From the NCBI GenBank assembly GCA_017541145.1, contig JAFXZT010000035.1, positions 1-52,679 of the forward strand: DNA of 52,679 nucleotides, written 5' to 3'. Of this stretch, positions 1-8,375 are shown one piece after another; the first letter of the stretch is position 1; each line of letters starts with the position of its first letter. This DNA is from Bacteroidales bacterium (GTDB lineage Bacteria; Bacteroidota; Bacteroidia; Bacteroidales; UBA3824). The notes beneath the pieces were generated by a model that saw nothing but the letters and a program-made list of their open reading frames with translations, searched no databases and was not told the DNA's origin. A program made the translations under genes and the position numbers.

Positions 1-1
1 C

Positions 2-889
2 AACGTCGTTATGAACGCCGCATCGATGGAAAACTCCGGCTTTGAATGGTCGGCTGCTTACCACAACTACAAACACAAACTTAAATACGATGTCAACTTC
101 AACATTTCAACCTTGAAAAACGAAGTAACATCGCTCGGTACCGGTAAAAATCAAAGAATTGACGGTGCATACATCACCAAAGTCGGTGAAGAAATCGGAC
201 AGTTTTACGGCTGGGTATATGAAGGCATTTTCAGAACTCAGAGCGATATCGATTTGCACGCAACACAGACCGGCGCAAACATCGGTGATTGTGCTTACAA
301 AGACATCAGCGGTCCTGACGGCGAACCTGACGGCGTAATCGACTCTTACGACCAAGTAGTTTTGGGCAGCGGTCTTCCGGGTATCAATTTCGGTCTTTCA
401 GGTAGAGTTGAGTACAAAGGTTGGGATTTAACAATTTCAACTTTCGGCGCACTCAAATACAAAGTTGCTGACGATATTTACAACTCATTGAACTCTTGCT
501 ACGGTTACGGTAACAAAGATGTTGACATCTTGAGTGCTAACAAGTTCTCTGATGACGGTTCAACATATCTTTCAGACGTTCCTCGTACATATCTCGTTAA
601 TTCAAATGCTTCTTTGGGCTGGAACGATTTGTTCTCATCAAGAAAAATTCAGAAAGCCAACTATTGGAAAATCGCAACCGTTGAAATCGGTTACAATTTC
701 AAAGATGCTTGGTTCAACGGTATCGTTTCTGACGTTAGAGCATACGTCAGCGGTCAAAACCTCGCAACGTTAACCAAATACAAAGGTTATAACGTAGACT
801 ACGCAGGCGGCACATTTACACCGGGTTACAACTATTGTTCGTTCCCTACTCCGAGAACGTTTATGGTTGGTTTGAAAGCATCTTTCTAA
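2..889 (+). CDS. SusC-type TonB-dependent outer membrane transporter, C-terminal fragment
   Basis: Only the last 296 or so codons are present. The frame is open to the left edge of the window, so the in-frame ATG at 11 is not a start. The fragment is the C-terminal part of the beta-barrel of a SusC/RagA transporter, which imports oligosaccharides across the outer membrane together with its SusD partner. It matches the end of the complete SusC at 5129-8332 almost throughout. Shared blocks include MENSGFE, KVGEE-GQFYG, VEYK-WDLTIST, ANYWKIA-VE-GYNF, SGQNL-TLTKYKGYNVDY and NYCSFPTPRT, and both end in an aromatic residue (SF) as expected for an outer membrane barrel. The susD gene follows after 33 bp. 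The missing part should hold signal peptide, carboxypeptidase-like domain and plug. Confidence 0.95.
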   Translation, partial: NVVMNAASMENSGFEWSAAYHNYKHKLKYDVNFNISTLKNEVTSLGTGKNQRIDGAYITKVGEEIGQFYGWVYEGIFRTQSDIDLHATQTGANIGDCAYKDISGPDGEPDGVIDSYDQVVLGSGLPGINFGLSGRVEYKGWDLTISTFGALKYKVADDIYNSLNSCYGYGNKDVDILSANKFSDDGSTYLSDVPRTYLVNSNASLGWNDLFSSRKIQKANYWKIATVEIGYNFKDAWFNGIVSDVRAYVSGQNLATLTKYKGYNVDYAGGTFTPGYNYCSFPTPRTFMVGLKASF

Positions 890-922
890 AAATTTAACTC
901 ACTTAAAATTATAGAAAACGTT

Positions 923-2656
923 ATGAAAAAATTTAATATATTAATGGCAGCAATAGTTGCCGCCGGTACATTGTCAGGTTGTTCTGAAGACCTTCTTGAT
1001 GTCAAAAACAACAACCAGATGACAACCGATAATTTCGGCAACGATGCCAAAACGTTGGAAGAAGCGGTAATCGCTTGTTACAATCATATCCGCATGGAAG
1101 GTACTTACGGACGTGTTGGTTACAATTATGACGTTTGTCGCGGCGATGAGGCTTGGAACTCTTCACAGGTTTGGTACTTGCCTTTCGATGACCTCAACAC
1201 AGAAGTTACAAACGAAATGAACAGCTGGGTATATCGCGATTGGCTTTATACCACAAACGTTTGTAACTATGTTCTTTACAAAATTCCGGCTTCGGGCGTT
1301 AGCACCGATTACGACAGAATGAGAGGTCAGGCTTTGTTTTTAAGAGCTCTTGCATATTACAATTTGACAGGTTATTATCAGGACGTTCCTCTCATTACCG
1401 ATTATAAAACTTACGGTTCTTTGGACGGACTTTATTGCAACAACAATTCTCAAAAAGAAATCATCGCTCAAATAAAAGCCGACTTAACCGAGGCAATTCA
1501 ACTCCTTCCGAAAAAGGACGAAGGCGGTGAGTGGGCAAAAGGTCGCGCTACACAAGGTGCGGCAGCCGGCTTACTCGGAAAAGTTTTGATGTTCAACCAC
1601 GAATACGCAGAGGCTAAAACGATTTTGGAAGGAATCATCAACGGTCAATACGGAACATATTCTTTAACAAAGAATTACGGTGACAACTTCCAAGAAGGTA
1701 CAAAATACGAAAACAACAGCGAATCATTATTCGAAGTTCAGTTTTTGGACAACGGTATGCAAGGAACTGACGACGAATGGACTCCTGTTAACACCTCAGC
1801 AAACGCTACTCAGGGTCATGCAATCGAGAGTAACTATGCTGCCGGAAGTTTCGGTGGTTGGGCTGATATTTCGGGTTCAACATGGCTTTACAACCTTTTC
1901 AAAGCCGAAAAAACCAAAGACGGCAAACTTGATCCGCGTTTGTATTGGACACTCGGCACTTACGAAACCGATTGGACAGAAAACTATCCTGAAGGCGGTT
2001 ACGGTAACGTTTATTACACCGTCCCCGTTACAGCAGAAAGCAACATCGTAACAAACAACAATAATGGCGGTATTCCGATTGTTAAAAACACTAATGCAAG
2101 AACCGGCGTTTTAAGTGCGGTAGTAACCGGTTTGAAATGCGGTATCAATCTCCGTATTATCCGTCTTGCTGACATCTATTTGTTGGCTGCTGAGGCAATT
2201 AACGAAGTAAGCGGTCCTAATCGGACAGCAATTGATTACATCAACGTTGTACGTCGCAGAGCAAACCTCAACGACTTACAGTTAAGTGATTTTTCAAGTG
2301 CAGACGCATTGTTTGAACAAATTGCAAACGTAGAACGTCCAAAAGAGTTAGGTTGTGAATTCGGTCGCGGTTTTGACCTTATCCGTTGGGGTTGGTTTTA
2401 TAACGAGGGTCGTCTGGCACAGTTGAAACAACACGGCGCAGTAAAACTTACGACAGACCTTTACACAGATTACCCTGTTGTGTCTCCTGACAAGACCTCT
2501 TATGACAATTACCGTGCAGGACACGAGTACATCCCTTATTATCAGGGAACATTAAACGATAACCCGAACCTCGGTGACGGCAATTCAGCGAATAAAAACA
2601 CTGCAAATACGCCTGATTTTAATGTACATAACGTTGTCAGCGGTATAGGATTGTAA
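923..2656 (+). CDS. SusD/RagB-family glycan-binding outer membrane lipoprotein (unit 1)
   Basis: This 577-residue protein is the surface lid that binds glycan and delivers it to the SusC barrel encoded just upstream. A lipoprotein signal ends in TLSGC with the lipidated Cys at residue 20, followed by Ser-Glu-Asp, an acidic stretch typical of surface-exported Bacteroidota lipoproteins. The RagB/SusD helical fold is visible from the segment RGQALFLRALAYYNL near residues 138-152 and from RLADIYLLAAEAINEV near residue 415. The typical C-terminal motif EFGRGFDLIRWGW lies near residue 485. It is clearly paralogous to the SusD at 8376-10271 but is 54 residues shorter, mainly because it lacks a charged insert near the C-terminus. 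It is surely cotranscribed with the upstream susC. Confidence 0.96.
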   Translation: MKKFNILMAAIVAAGTLSGCSEDLLDVKNNNQMTTDNFGNDAKTLEEAVIACYNHIRMEGTYGRVGYNYDVCRGDEAWNSSQVWYLPFDDLNTEVTNEMNSWVYRDWLYTTNVCNYVLYKIPASGVSTDYDRMRGQALFLRALAYYNLTGYYQDVPLITDYKTYGSLDGLYCNNNSQKEIIAQIKADLTEAIQLLPKKDEGGEWAKGRATQGAAAGLLGKVLMFNHEYAEAKTILEGIINGQYGTYSLTKNYGDNFQEGTKYENNSESLFEVQFLDNGMQGTDDEWTPVNTSANATQGHAIESNYAAGSFGGWADISGSTWLYNLFKAEKTKDGKLDPRLYWTLGTYETDWTENYPEGGYGNVYYTVPVTAESNIVTNNNNGGIPIVKNTNARTGVLSAVVTGLKCGINLRIIRLADIYLLAAEAINEVSGPNRTAIDYINVVRRRANLNDLQLSDFSSADALFEQIANVERPKELGCEFGRGFDLIRWGWFYNEGRLAQLKQHGAVKLTTDLYTDYPVVSPDKTSYDNYRAGHEYIPYYQGTLNDNPNLGDGNSANKNTANTPDFNVHNVVSGIGL

Positions 2657-2676
2657 AATTTGTAGGGACGCAATTT

Positions 2677-2704
2677 GTAGAGACGCGATTAATCGCGTCT
2701 CTAC
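2677..2704. repeat. 28-bp perfect palindrome between susD and the third gene of unit 1
   Basis: Two 14-base arms (GTAGAGACGCGATT and its exact complement) abut with no spacer. Weaker outer complementarity (TTTGTAG at 2659-2665 with CTACAAA at 2705-2711) extends it. It starts 20 bp after the susD stop. There is no T-run, so it is not a canonical Rho-independent terminator. It could act as an mRNA-stabilising hairpin, a weak attenuator, or a dispersed palindromic repeat. I see only one copy in this window. Confidence 0.8.
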
Positions 2705-2744
2705 CTACAAACAAATTTAAAAACCAATAAAAACGATTTTAATC

Positions 2745-4652
2745 ATGAAAATAAATAAAATATTTTTATATTCGTTAATGACGGCGGGCATACTTTCCGC
2801 ATGTCAAAAGACCGACCTTTACGAAGTTGACGAGCCAAATTGGATTCAAGGAAAAATAGATTCGATTGCAGCAGTAAAGGCGGCAAATCAAGGTGTTGAT
2901 GAAGAGTCTGGTTTGAAAATAGATTTCGTAAAAAATGCAGACGCATTCATTTTCAACGGAAGTGCCGAAATGGTTTCTGATCAAATTCTCCTTATCGAAA
3001 ATGGAGGCGGTGGCAAAAACGGCAATTTTGTAAGATTAAAAGATGATGGTTGGTTGAAAGACAAAATCTCTTTCTCTGACGTTGCCACTATTTCTTTTGA
3101 TGCGTATCCAACCGTAAATGGTTCTGACTGGAACTATATTTTCGCAATCGGAAATACAAAAAAATCAGTTGCAGTTTCTGATGGCGGTGCTTATGCTTAT
3201 TTTGACGGTACTATAGGTTTCATTCAACGTATTGGTGACCCGTATGAAGGATTTTTCCCCGGAGGTGCGTGGGCAAGCGGAAACAAGTTTGGCGGTACAG
3301 CCGACAACAATCCATACAATTATTTTGCCGGATTGGATGAAAGCAATTGCAACAAGTGGTATCACTTCGACTATATTTATTCAACAAGGGAAATCAGCAT
3401 TTATGTTAACGGCGTGAAAGCAATCGAACATATTTTGTCAGACGACCAAAGTAAAGCGGTTAAGAACATCCTTGCTACTTTAAATGAAGGTCAATTGATC
3501 ATCGGCGCTGGTTGTGAAGAGGGTGACCTCGAAAACTTTGGTGGATATATTGCGAACTTTACTTTGCATGATGAGGAATACATCAAGACAAGTAATTTCT
3601 TCTCCGGTGATGTGGTTGCCAAGGAATCGGAAATCAAATCATTGAACGTAGAAGGTCCAAAATCAGTACCTTTCGGAACAACATACGAAAAGTTACTTGA
3701 ACAAGTAAAAATAAAAGTTACCTACGAAATTGACGGCGAAACCCGTGAGCAGGAACTTTCCACCTCTGACGTAATCATCACATTGATTCCCGATATGTCT
3801 ACTATAGGCAATAAGACTCTTTCTGTTTATTACAACACAACATACGCCGGCAAATTTCAAAAAAATGTGAAAGCAGATTTGAATTTTGAGGTAGTGAATT
3901 CGTCTTTGACTAGTATTAAAGTCAAGACAAATCCGACTAAAATGGAGTATAATGTTGGAGATGATTTTGACAACTCAGGAATCGTAGTTGTAGGAATGGA
4001 AGGTACTACTGAAAGTAACGCTATTAACCTTAATGATTTGGAATTTGTATACAATTTTAATCAAGCCGGTTCAGCATCTGTTACAATTAAATATTTGACT
4101 TTTTCTACTACTTTGACTGTTACAGTTAAGGCAATTGATTCAAGATATGACATTTCTAATAAAACACTGATAACATCAGGTAATGATGTAAGGGAAATTG
4201 TTAAATTTCAATTTACAAGCGAAAAGCAAGTTAGCTTTTCACAACTTTGTGCTCTTGGAAAATGGAAAACATCTTTCAATGGCGGGGAGATACAAACAGG
4301 TAAAGGTATTGCTTGGTGGAATGCTGATAATGTGAATCTTACTTCAACTCCTCTTATTCCGACAGATGGTCAAACATTAGTATTTAAAACAAAGGCAAGC
4401 GAAGCAGTCAATGGAAATATTGCATGCGTAGTGGAAGGCACTGATGGCGATAAGTTTTTCGATTGGAATTGCACTGCTGACTCATGGGGAGCATTGTTGG
4501 ATGATGCAACAATTAACACATACAAAACACAATCCGAAGCAGGTACATTTTCAGGATTTGTTACTCTCGGCAATATTCTTGAAGTTATAGTTTCTCGTGA
4601 AGGAAATAAATATACAATTACTTGTTACGAAATAACTGTTCCTGCTAAATAA
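2745..4652 (+). CDS. Surface lipoprotein with LamG-like, Ig-like and putative carbohydrate-binding domains
   Basis: This 635-residue protein occupies the SusE/SusF position after susC-susD and probably binds glycan at the cell surface. The signal ends in ILSAC (Cys 20). The segment after it, with LYEVDEPNW followed by KIDSIAAVKAAN, recurs in the third protein of unit 2 (10299), so the two are paralogous at least at the N-terminus. Residues about 85-285 resemble a laminin-G/concanavalin fold (FDGTIGFIQR, WYHFDYIY, EISIYVNGVKAIEH). About 300-390 and 395-465 look like bacterial Ig-like repeats of group 3 type (SIKVKTNPTKMEYNVGDDFD then SGIVVVG). The last 165 residues contain WWNADN and a WG pair and resemble the C-terminal domain of the GH43 protein at 13296. 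No enzyme motif is seen. Confidence 0.8.
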   Translation: MKINKIFLYSLMTAGILSACQKTDLYEVDEPNWIQGKIDSIAAVKAANQGVDEESGLKIDFVKNADAFIFNGSAEMVSDQILLIENGGGGKNGNFVRLKDDGWLKDKISFSDVATISFDAYPTVNGSDWNYIFAIGNTKKSVAVSDGGAYAYFDGTIGFIQRIGDPYEGFFPGGAWASGNKFGGTADNNPYNYFAGLDESNCNKWYHFDYIYSTREISIYVNGVKAIEHILSDDQSKAVKNILATLNEGQLIIGAGCEEGDLENFGGYIANFTLHDEEYIKTSNFFSGDVVAKESEIKSLNVEGPKSVPFGTTYEKLLEQVKIKVTYEIDGETREQELSTSDVIITLIPDMSTIGNKTLSVYYNTTYAGKFQKNVKADLNFEVVNSSLTSIKVKTNPTKMEYNVGDDFDNSGIVVVGMEGTTESNAINLNDLEFVYNFNQAGSASVTIKYLTFSTTLTVTVKAIDSRYDISNKTLITSGNDVREIVKFQFTSEKQVSFSQLCALGKWKTSFNGGEIQTGKGIAWWNADNVNLTSTPLIPTDGQTLVFKTKASEAVNGNIACVVEGTDGDKFFDWNCTADSWGALLDDATINTYKTQSEAGTFSGFVTLGNILEVIVSREGNKYTITCYEITVPAK

Positions 4653-4676
4653 GCATATTTTTGCTTTCTCTTATAA

Positions 4677-4722
4677 AATCCTCTGTTCATAGAGAAAATC
4701 TTTGAACAGAGGATTTTTTTTT
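4677..4722 (+). terminator. Rho-independent terminator of PUL unit 1
   Basis: A 13-bp perfect stem (AATCCTCTGTTCA at 4677-4689 with its complement at 4703-4715) is closed by a 13-nt loop and followed by a run of T to 4722. It starts 25 bp after the lipoprotein stop. Confidence 0.92.
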
Positions 4723-4750
4723 AAAAGTATTGTACAAAAAAACTAATTGC

Positions 4751-4779
4751 CCAAATCTAAAGTTTAACTTTAGATTTGG
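4751..4779. repeat. 14-bp perfect inverted repeat, 1-nt spacer
   Basis: CCAAATCTAAAGTT at 4751-4764 is mirrored exactly at 4766-4779. With a single central base it cannot form a stable RNA loop without opening several pairs, so a dimeric DNA-binding protein site is more likely. It lies about 350 bp upstream of susC. The core AAATCT/AGATTT also occurs in the hairpin repeats at 12131. Confidence 0.7.
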
Positions 4780-4986
4780 AAAAAGATATACAAAAATTTT
4801 TATGTTATAATATCGGCGGATAAAAATCTGGGTGTAAACCTTCTTCGGGTTGTTAAGATTTCGATAATAAATTTTATATTTTCCTGTCGATACATCATGC
4901 AAAACTGATTTTTAGGAGTTAAATTGTTAAAAATCTTTAATGATAAGATAATCTTTTGGAGGACATGTTTTTGTACAATTATATAT

Positions 4987-4994
4987 TATCTTTG
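4987..4994 (+). promoter_or_regulatory. Candidate -7 element of the unit 2 susC promoter
   Basis: TATCTTTG matches the Bacteroidota -7 consensus TAnnTTTG. A TTTG lies at 4970-4973, but only 13 bp away, so the -33 element is not clear. Transcription would start near 5001 and leave a leader of about 128 nt. Confidence 0.45.
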
Positions 4995-5048
4995 TTGTCA
5001 TATTTCACTACTATTTTGTTTTACACAATTGTTTTAGATGAAATATTT

Positions 5049-5083
5049 GTAATTGTTAATTTTTGTAGATAAAAGTAATTGTC
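5049..5083. promoter_or_regulatory. Two GTAATTGT motifs in the susC leader
   Basis: GTAATTGTT at 5049-5057 and GTAATTGTC at 5075-5083 lie just upstream of susC. The 15-mer AGTAATTGTCATTTT at 5074-5088 occurs identically at 15652-15666, upstream of the GH43 gene on the other strand. A common regulator site is possible. Confidence 0.4.
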
Positions 5084-5128
5084 ATTTTTTCCCAAAATTA
5101 AACGTTTTAACTCTGAAAATAATGTAAT

Positions 5129-8100
5129 ATGAAAAAAGTAATCTTAGTTTTATGTGGAATGCTGGCGTTATCGTCGGCTACGTTTGCATATCAAGGAGTT
5201 GGAAAACTACCGGAGACGTTTTCTCCGAATGCAGATGTTGTTGTAACAGGAAAAATTGTTGATGAATCAGGTTTGCCGCTTATGGGTGCCGCTGTTTATG
5301 TAAAAGGTACAACTATTGGTACTATCACCGATATTGACGGTAACTTTTCTATTAAAGTTCCTGACGATGAAGATGTTACTTTGGTTTTTGCCTTTGTAGG
5401 TTTCGATACTCAGGAAATTCCTTTGAACGGGCGTAAAAGTTTGGGTACTATTACTTTGATTGAAAATAGTGCTGAACTTGAGCAAGTGGTTGTGATTGGT
5501 TATGGTACTCAGAAAAAGGTTGATTTAACCGGTTCTGTGGCTATTGTGGATGCCGATGCTTTGAAAAAAGTTTCTAATTCCAATATTTCTACGATGTTGG
5601 AAGGCAAGGTTGCCGGTGTTCAGATTACAACTGACGGTCAGCCGGGTGCCGATCCGAATGTAAGAATCCGTGGTATCGGTTCGTTTGGTTCTACTGCACC
5701 TTTGTATGTTATCGACGGCGTGCCGATGGGTACTTCTATTCGAGATTTTTCTCCAAATGATATTGCTTCTATTCAAATTCTGAAAGATGCTTCTGCCGGA
5801 GCTATATATGGTTCGCGTGCTGCCAACGGCGTTGTGATTATTACAACAAAGCAAGGTAACAAAAGACAGCCGTTAAAAATTGATTATTCCGGTTATTTGG
5901 GCGTTGATTGGGTAAGTAAAAATGTTTATGAAGTAATGGATACTAAGCAGTTTGTAGAATATATCCAAACAGCTGTTAAAAATTCCAATTCTTCTCTTCC
6001 AAGTGGTTATGACCCCGGTAGTTCTAATTATTTCTTGCATGATAACAATTATATAAATACCGATTGGTTTGACGCTGTTTTCAAAACCGGTCTTCGTCAA
6101 AATCAAAATCTTAATTTGTCGGGCGGTTCTGAGCGTTCTACATATAATATCGGGCTTGATTATTTTGATCAAAAAGGTTGTGTAGAAGGTACAGGACCAA
6201 ATTATAAGCGTTATACAGTTCGTATCAATAATACAATGGATCTCAAATTCTTTAAATTTAAGACCGGACTTGTATATTCGCATTCTGACCAAAACAATAT
6301 GTCAATCTCCAATAGCAACGAGTATATCCAAGGTCTTAGCGGAGACCAAGGCAATTTTATGTCTTCTATACTTGTAATGCAACCTACAATTAAGGCAGTT
6401 GACGAAAGTACATGGGTACTTGATGAGATTTACAGTGATGCGTCAAATTATCCTTACGATGCTTACGGTTACGGTGTTTATTACAAGGATATTCACGGTG
6501 AAATTTCTCAGTCTAATCCGTTGGTGCTCAATAATATAATTGAAAGAAAATATCAAGTTGACAAAATTGTCGGTACAGCAAGTATCAATATTGATTTGCT
6601 CGATATGTTACAAAAAAAGTCAAAAGAGCATCGATTTTCTTATAATCTTAATTTGTCATACGCCAAAACATATTGTAAGGATTTTGTATGGGTTCCGTCA
6701 TGGTATCAGTCTGAAAAAATCAAACAGACCGTACAATCATCAAAACTTGACGAAGGTTACAGACAATATTCTGACGGTTTGATTGAAAATACACTCAATT
6801 ATGAAGGTATTTTCGGGAAACAGCATGTGGATGTGGTAGTCGGACAGACATTTCAATCTGAATTTTATCACACATTGTCGGCTTGGGGTTACGAGTATAA
6901 TGCTCCTATCTATCAAACAATTACAACCGCAAGCGACCGAGATGCTAAATCTTATTCTGACGAACATACTTTGGCGTCTTATATCGGACGTTTTACATAC
7001 GATTTCGACAGCAAATATTTGTTGCAAGCCACTGTACGTCGTGACGGTAGTTCCCGCCTTTCTGAGGAAGACCGTTACGGATGGTTCCCGTCAATTTCTT
7101 TAGGTTGGAGAATCGACCGTGAGAATTTCTTTACGATAGAACGTACTCTTATCAATCTTTTGAAAATCCGTGCTTCATACGGTATTCTCGGTAACGAAAA
7201 TATCGGTAACTACAAGTATATGAATACGATGTCAAGAAACAATTTTGCGTATTCATTTGGTGGTACAGTTGTTTACGGTTCTGCGGTTTCTACATTTACC
7301 AATACTGCTATTGCTTGGGAAAAGAAAAAATCTACTTCTTTAGGTTTTGACCTTGGGATGTATGACAATACAATCGAAGTTACATTTGAGTGGTACAAAA
7401 ATGTTTCAGACCAGTTGCTTTACGATGTCCCCGTACCTGTAACAGCCGGTGTAAGCAACGAAAATGTTACAATGAATGCTGCAAAAATGGAAAACAGCGG
7501 TTTTGAATTGTCTGCTACATATCATAACACCAAACATGAATTGAAATATGATGTGTCTTTCAATGCCTCAACTCTCAAAAACAAAGTAGTTTCTTTGGGT
7601 TTCAATACTGAATATTTAACAAGTTCTTATTATACAAAAGTAGGTGAGGAGCTTGGACAATTTTATGGTTACAAATTGTTGGGACTTTTCCAAACACAAG
7701 AGCAGCTTGACGCTTGGAATCAATACGCAGAAAATTTTGGTAACAGCGAATATCAAGTAGGCGCAAGAGTAGGAGATTGTTTGTACGAAGACCTCAACGG
7801 TGACGGACAAATTACCGAAGACGACCGCGAAATCTTGGGTTCCGGTATGCCGAAATTCAATTTTGGTCTCGGCGGTAAAGTTGAGTACAAAAATTGGGAT
7901 TTAACAATTTCAACATACGGCGTTTTAGGATTTCATGTTACCGATCAGATTTACAATTCAATCACAAGTTGCTATGGTGTAGGCAACAAAGATCCGAAAG
8001 TGATGTCAAGCGGTCAACCTAATGTTTATTATTCAGCAACCGAAGGCGGACATACAACATTGCGTTGGAATGATATGATGTCAGACAGAAAAATTCAGAA

Positions 8101-8332
8101 TGCAAATTATTGGAAAATTGCCAATGTAGAACTTGGTTATAATTTTGGTGACTTGTATAATGGTGTAGTATCAAATCTTAGAGCATACATCAGCGGACAA
8201 AATCTCTTTACATTAACAAAATACAAAGGATACAATGTTGACTATGTTCCGGGTACATTTACTCCCGGTCTCAACTATTGTTCGTTCCCGACACCAAGAA
8301 CAGTGATGTTTGGTCTTCAATGTTCGTTCTAA
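5129..8332 (+). CDS. SusC/RagA-family TonB-dependent glycan transporter (unit 2)
   Basis: This is a complete 1067-residue outer membrane transporter, the usual length for the family. A signal peptide ends near ATFAYQG (residue 22). Residues about 37-115 form the carboxypeptidase-regulatory-like domain (VTGKIVDESGLPLMGAAVYV, then G-IT-IDG-FSI). They are followed by the SusC signature EQVVVIGYGTQKK near residue 117, where TonB recognition is expected, and by the plug (VRIRGIGSFGS, PLYVIDGVP, ILKDASAGAIYGSRAANGVV). The remainder is the 22-strand barrel, ending in SF. It imports oligosaccharide together with the SusD encoded 43 bp downstream. Its barrel end is closely similar to the fragment at 2-889, so the units arose by duplication. 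Codons here end in T more often than in unit 1. Confidence 0.97.
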   Translation: MKKVILVLCGMLALSSATFAYQGVGKLPETFSPNADVVVTGKIVDESGLPLMGAAVYVKGTTIGTITDIDGNFSIKVPDDEDVTLVFAFVGFDTQEIPLNGRKSLGTITLIENSAELEQVVVIGYGTQKKVDLTGSVAIVDADALKKVSNSNISTMLEGKVAGVQITTDGQPGADPNVRIRGIGSFGSTAPLYVIDGVPMGTSIRDFSPNDIASIQILKDASAGAIYGSRAANGVVIITTKQGNKRQPLKIDYSGYLGVDWVSKNVYEVMDTKQFVEYIQTAVKNSNSSLPSGYDPGSSNYFLHDNNYINTDWFDAVFKTGLRQNQNLNLSGGSERSTYNIGLDYFDQKGCVEGTGPNYKRYTVRINNTMDLKFFKFKTGLVYSHSDQNNMSISNSNEYIQGLSGDQGNFMSSILVMQPTIKAVDESTWVLDEIYSDASNYPYDAYGYGVYYKDIHGEISQSNPLVLNNIIERKYQVDKIVGTASINIDLLDMLQKKSKEHRFSYNLNLSYAKTYCKDFVWVPSWYQSEKIKQTVQSSKLDEGYRQYSDGLIENTLNYEGIFGKQHVDVVVGQTFQSEFYHTLSAWGYEYNAPIYQTITTASDRDAKSYSDEHTLASYIGRFTYDFDSKYLLQATVRRDGSSRLSEEDRYGWFPSISLGWRIDRENFFTIERTLINLLKIRASYGILGNENIGNYKYMNTMSRNNFAYSFGGTVVYGSAVSTFTNTAIAWEKKKSTSLGFDLGMYDNTIEVTFEWYKNVSDQLLYDVPVPVTAGVSNENVTMNAAKMENSGFELSATYHNTKHELKYDVSFNASTLKNKVVSLGFNTEYLTSSYYTKVGEELGQFYGYKLLGLFQTQEQLDAWNQYAENFGNSEYQVGARVGDCLYEDLNGDGQITEDDREILGSGMPKFNFGLGGKVEYKNWDLTISTYGVLGFHVTDQIYNSITSCYGVGNKDPKVMSSGQPNVYYSATEGGHTTLRWNDMMSDRKIQNANYWKIANVELGYNFGDLYNGVVSNLRAYISGQNLFTLTKYKGYNVDYVPGTFTPGLNYCSFPTPRTVMFGLQCSF

Positions 8333-8375
8333 GTTTTGATTAATAATTTGTCTAAATTTTTAAACTGAAACAATT

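Larger units (their letters stand above)
4653..5128. other. 476-bp intergenic region between the two PUL units
   Basis: It holds a strong terminator for unit 1, a 14-bp inverted repeat, and the promoter and leader of unit 2, each listed separately. The rest is AT-rich and I see no further reading frame worth reporting. Confidence 0.8.

Noticed and set aside
5525..5854. Long antisense frames within susC and other genes, for example 5525-5854 and 37611-38279 minus strand
   Set aside because: They lie antisense inside well-supported genes and have no recognisable domain, so they are shadows of codon bias.
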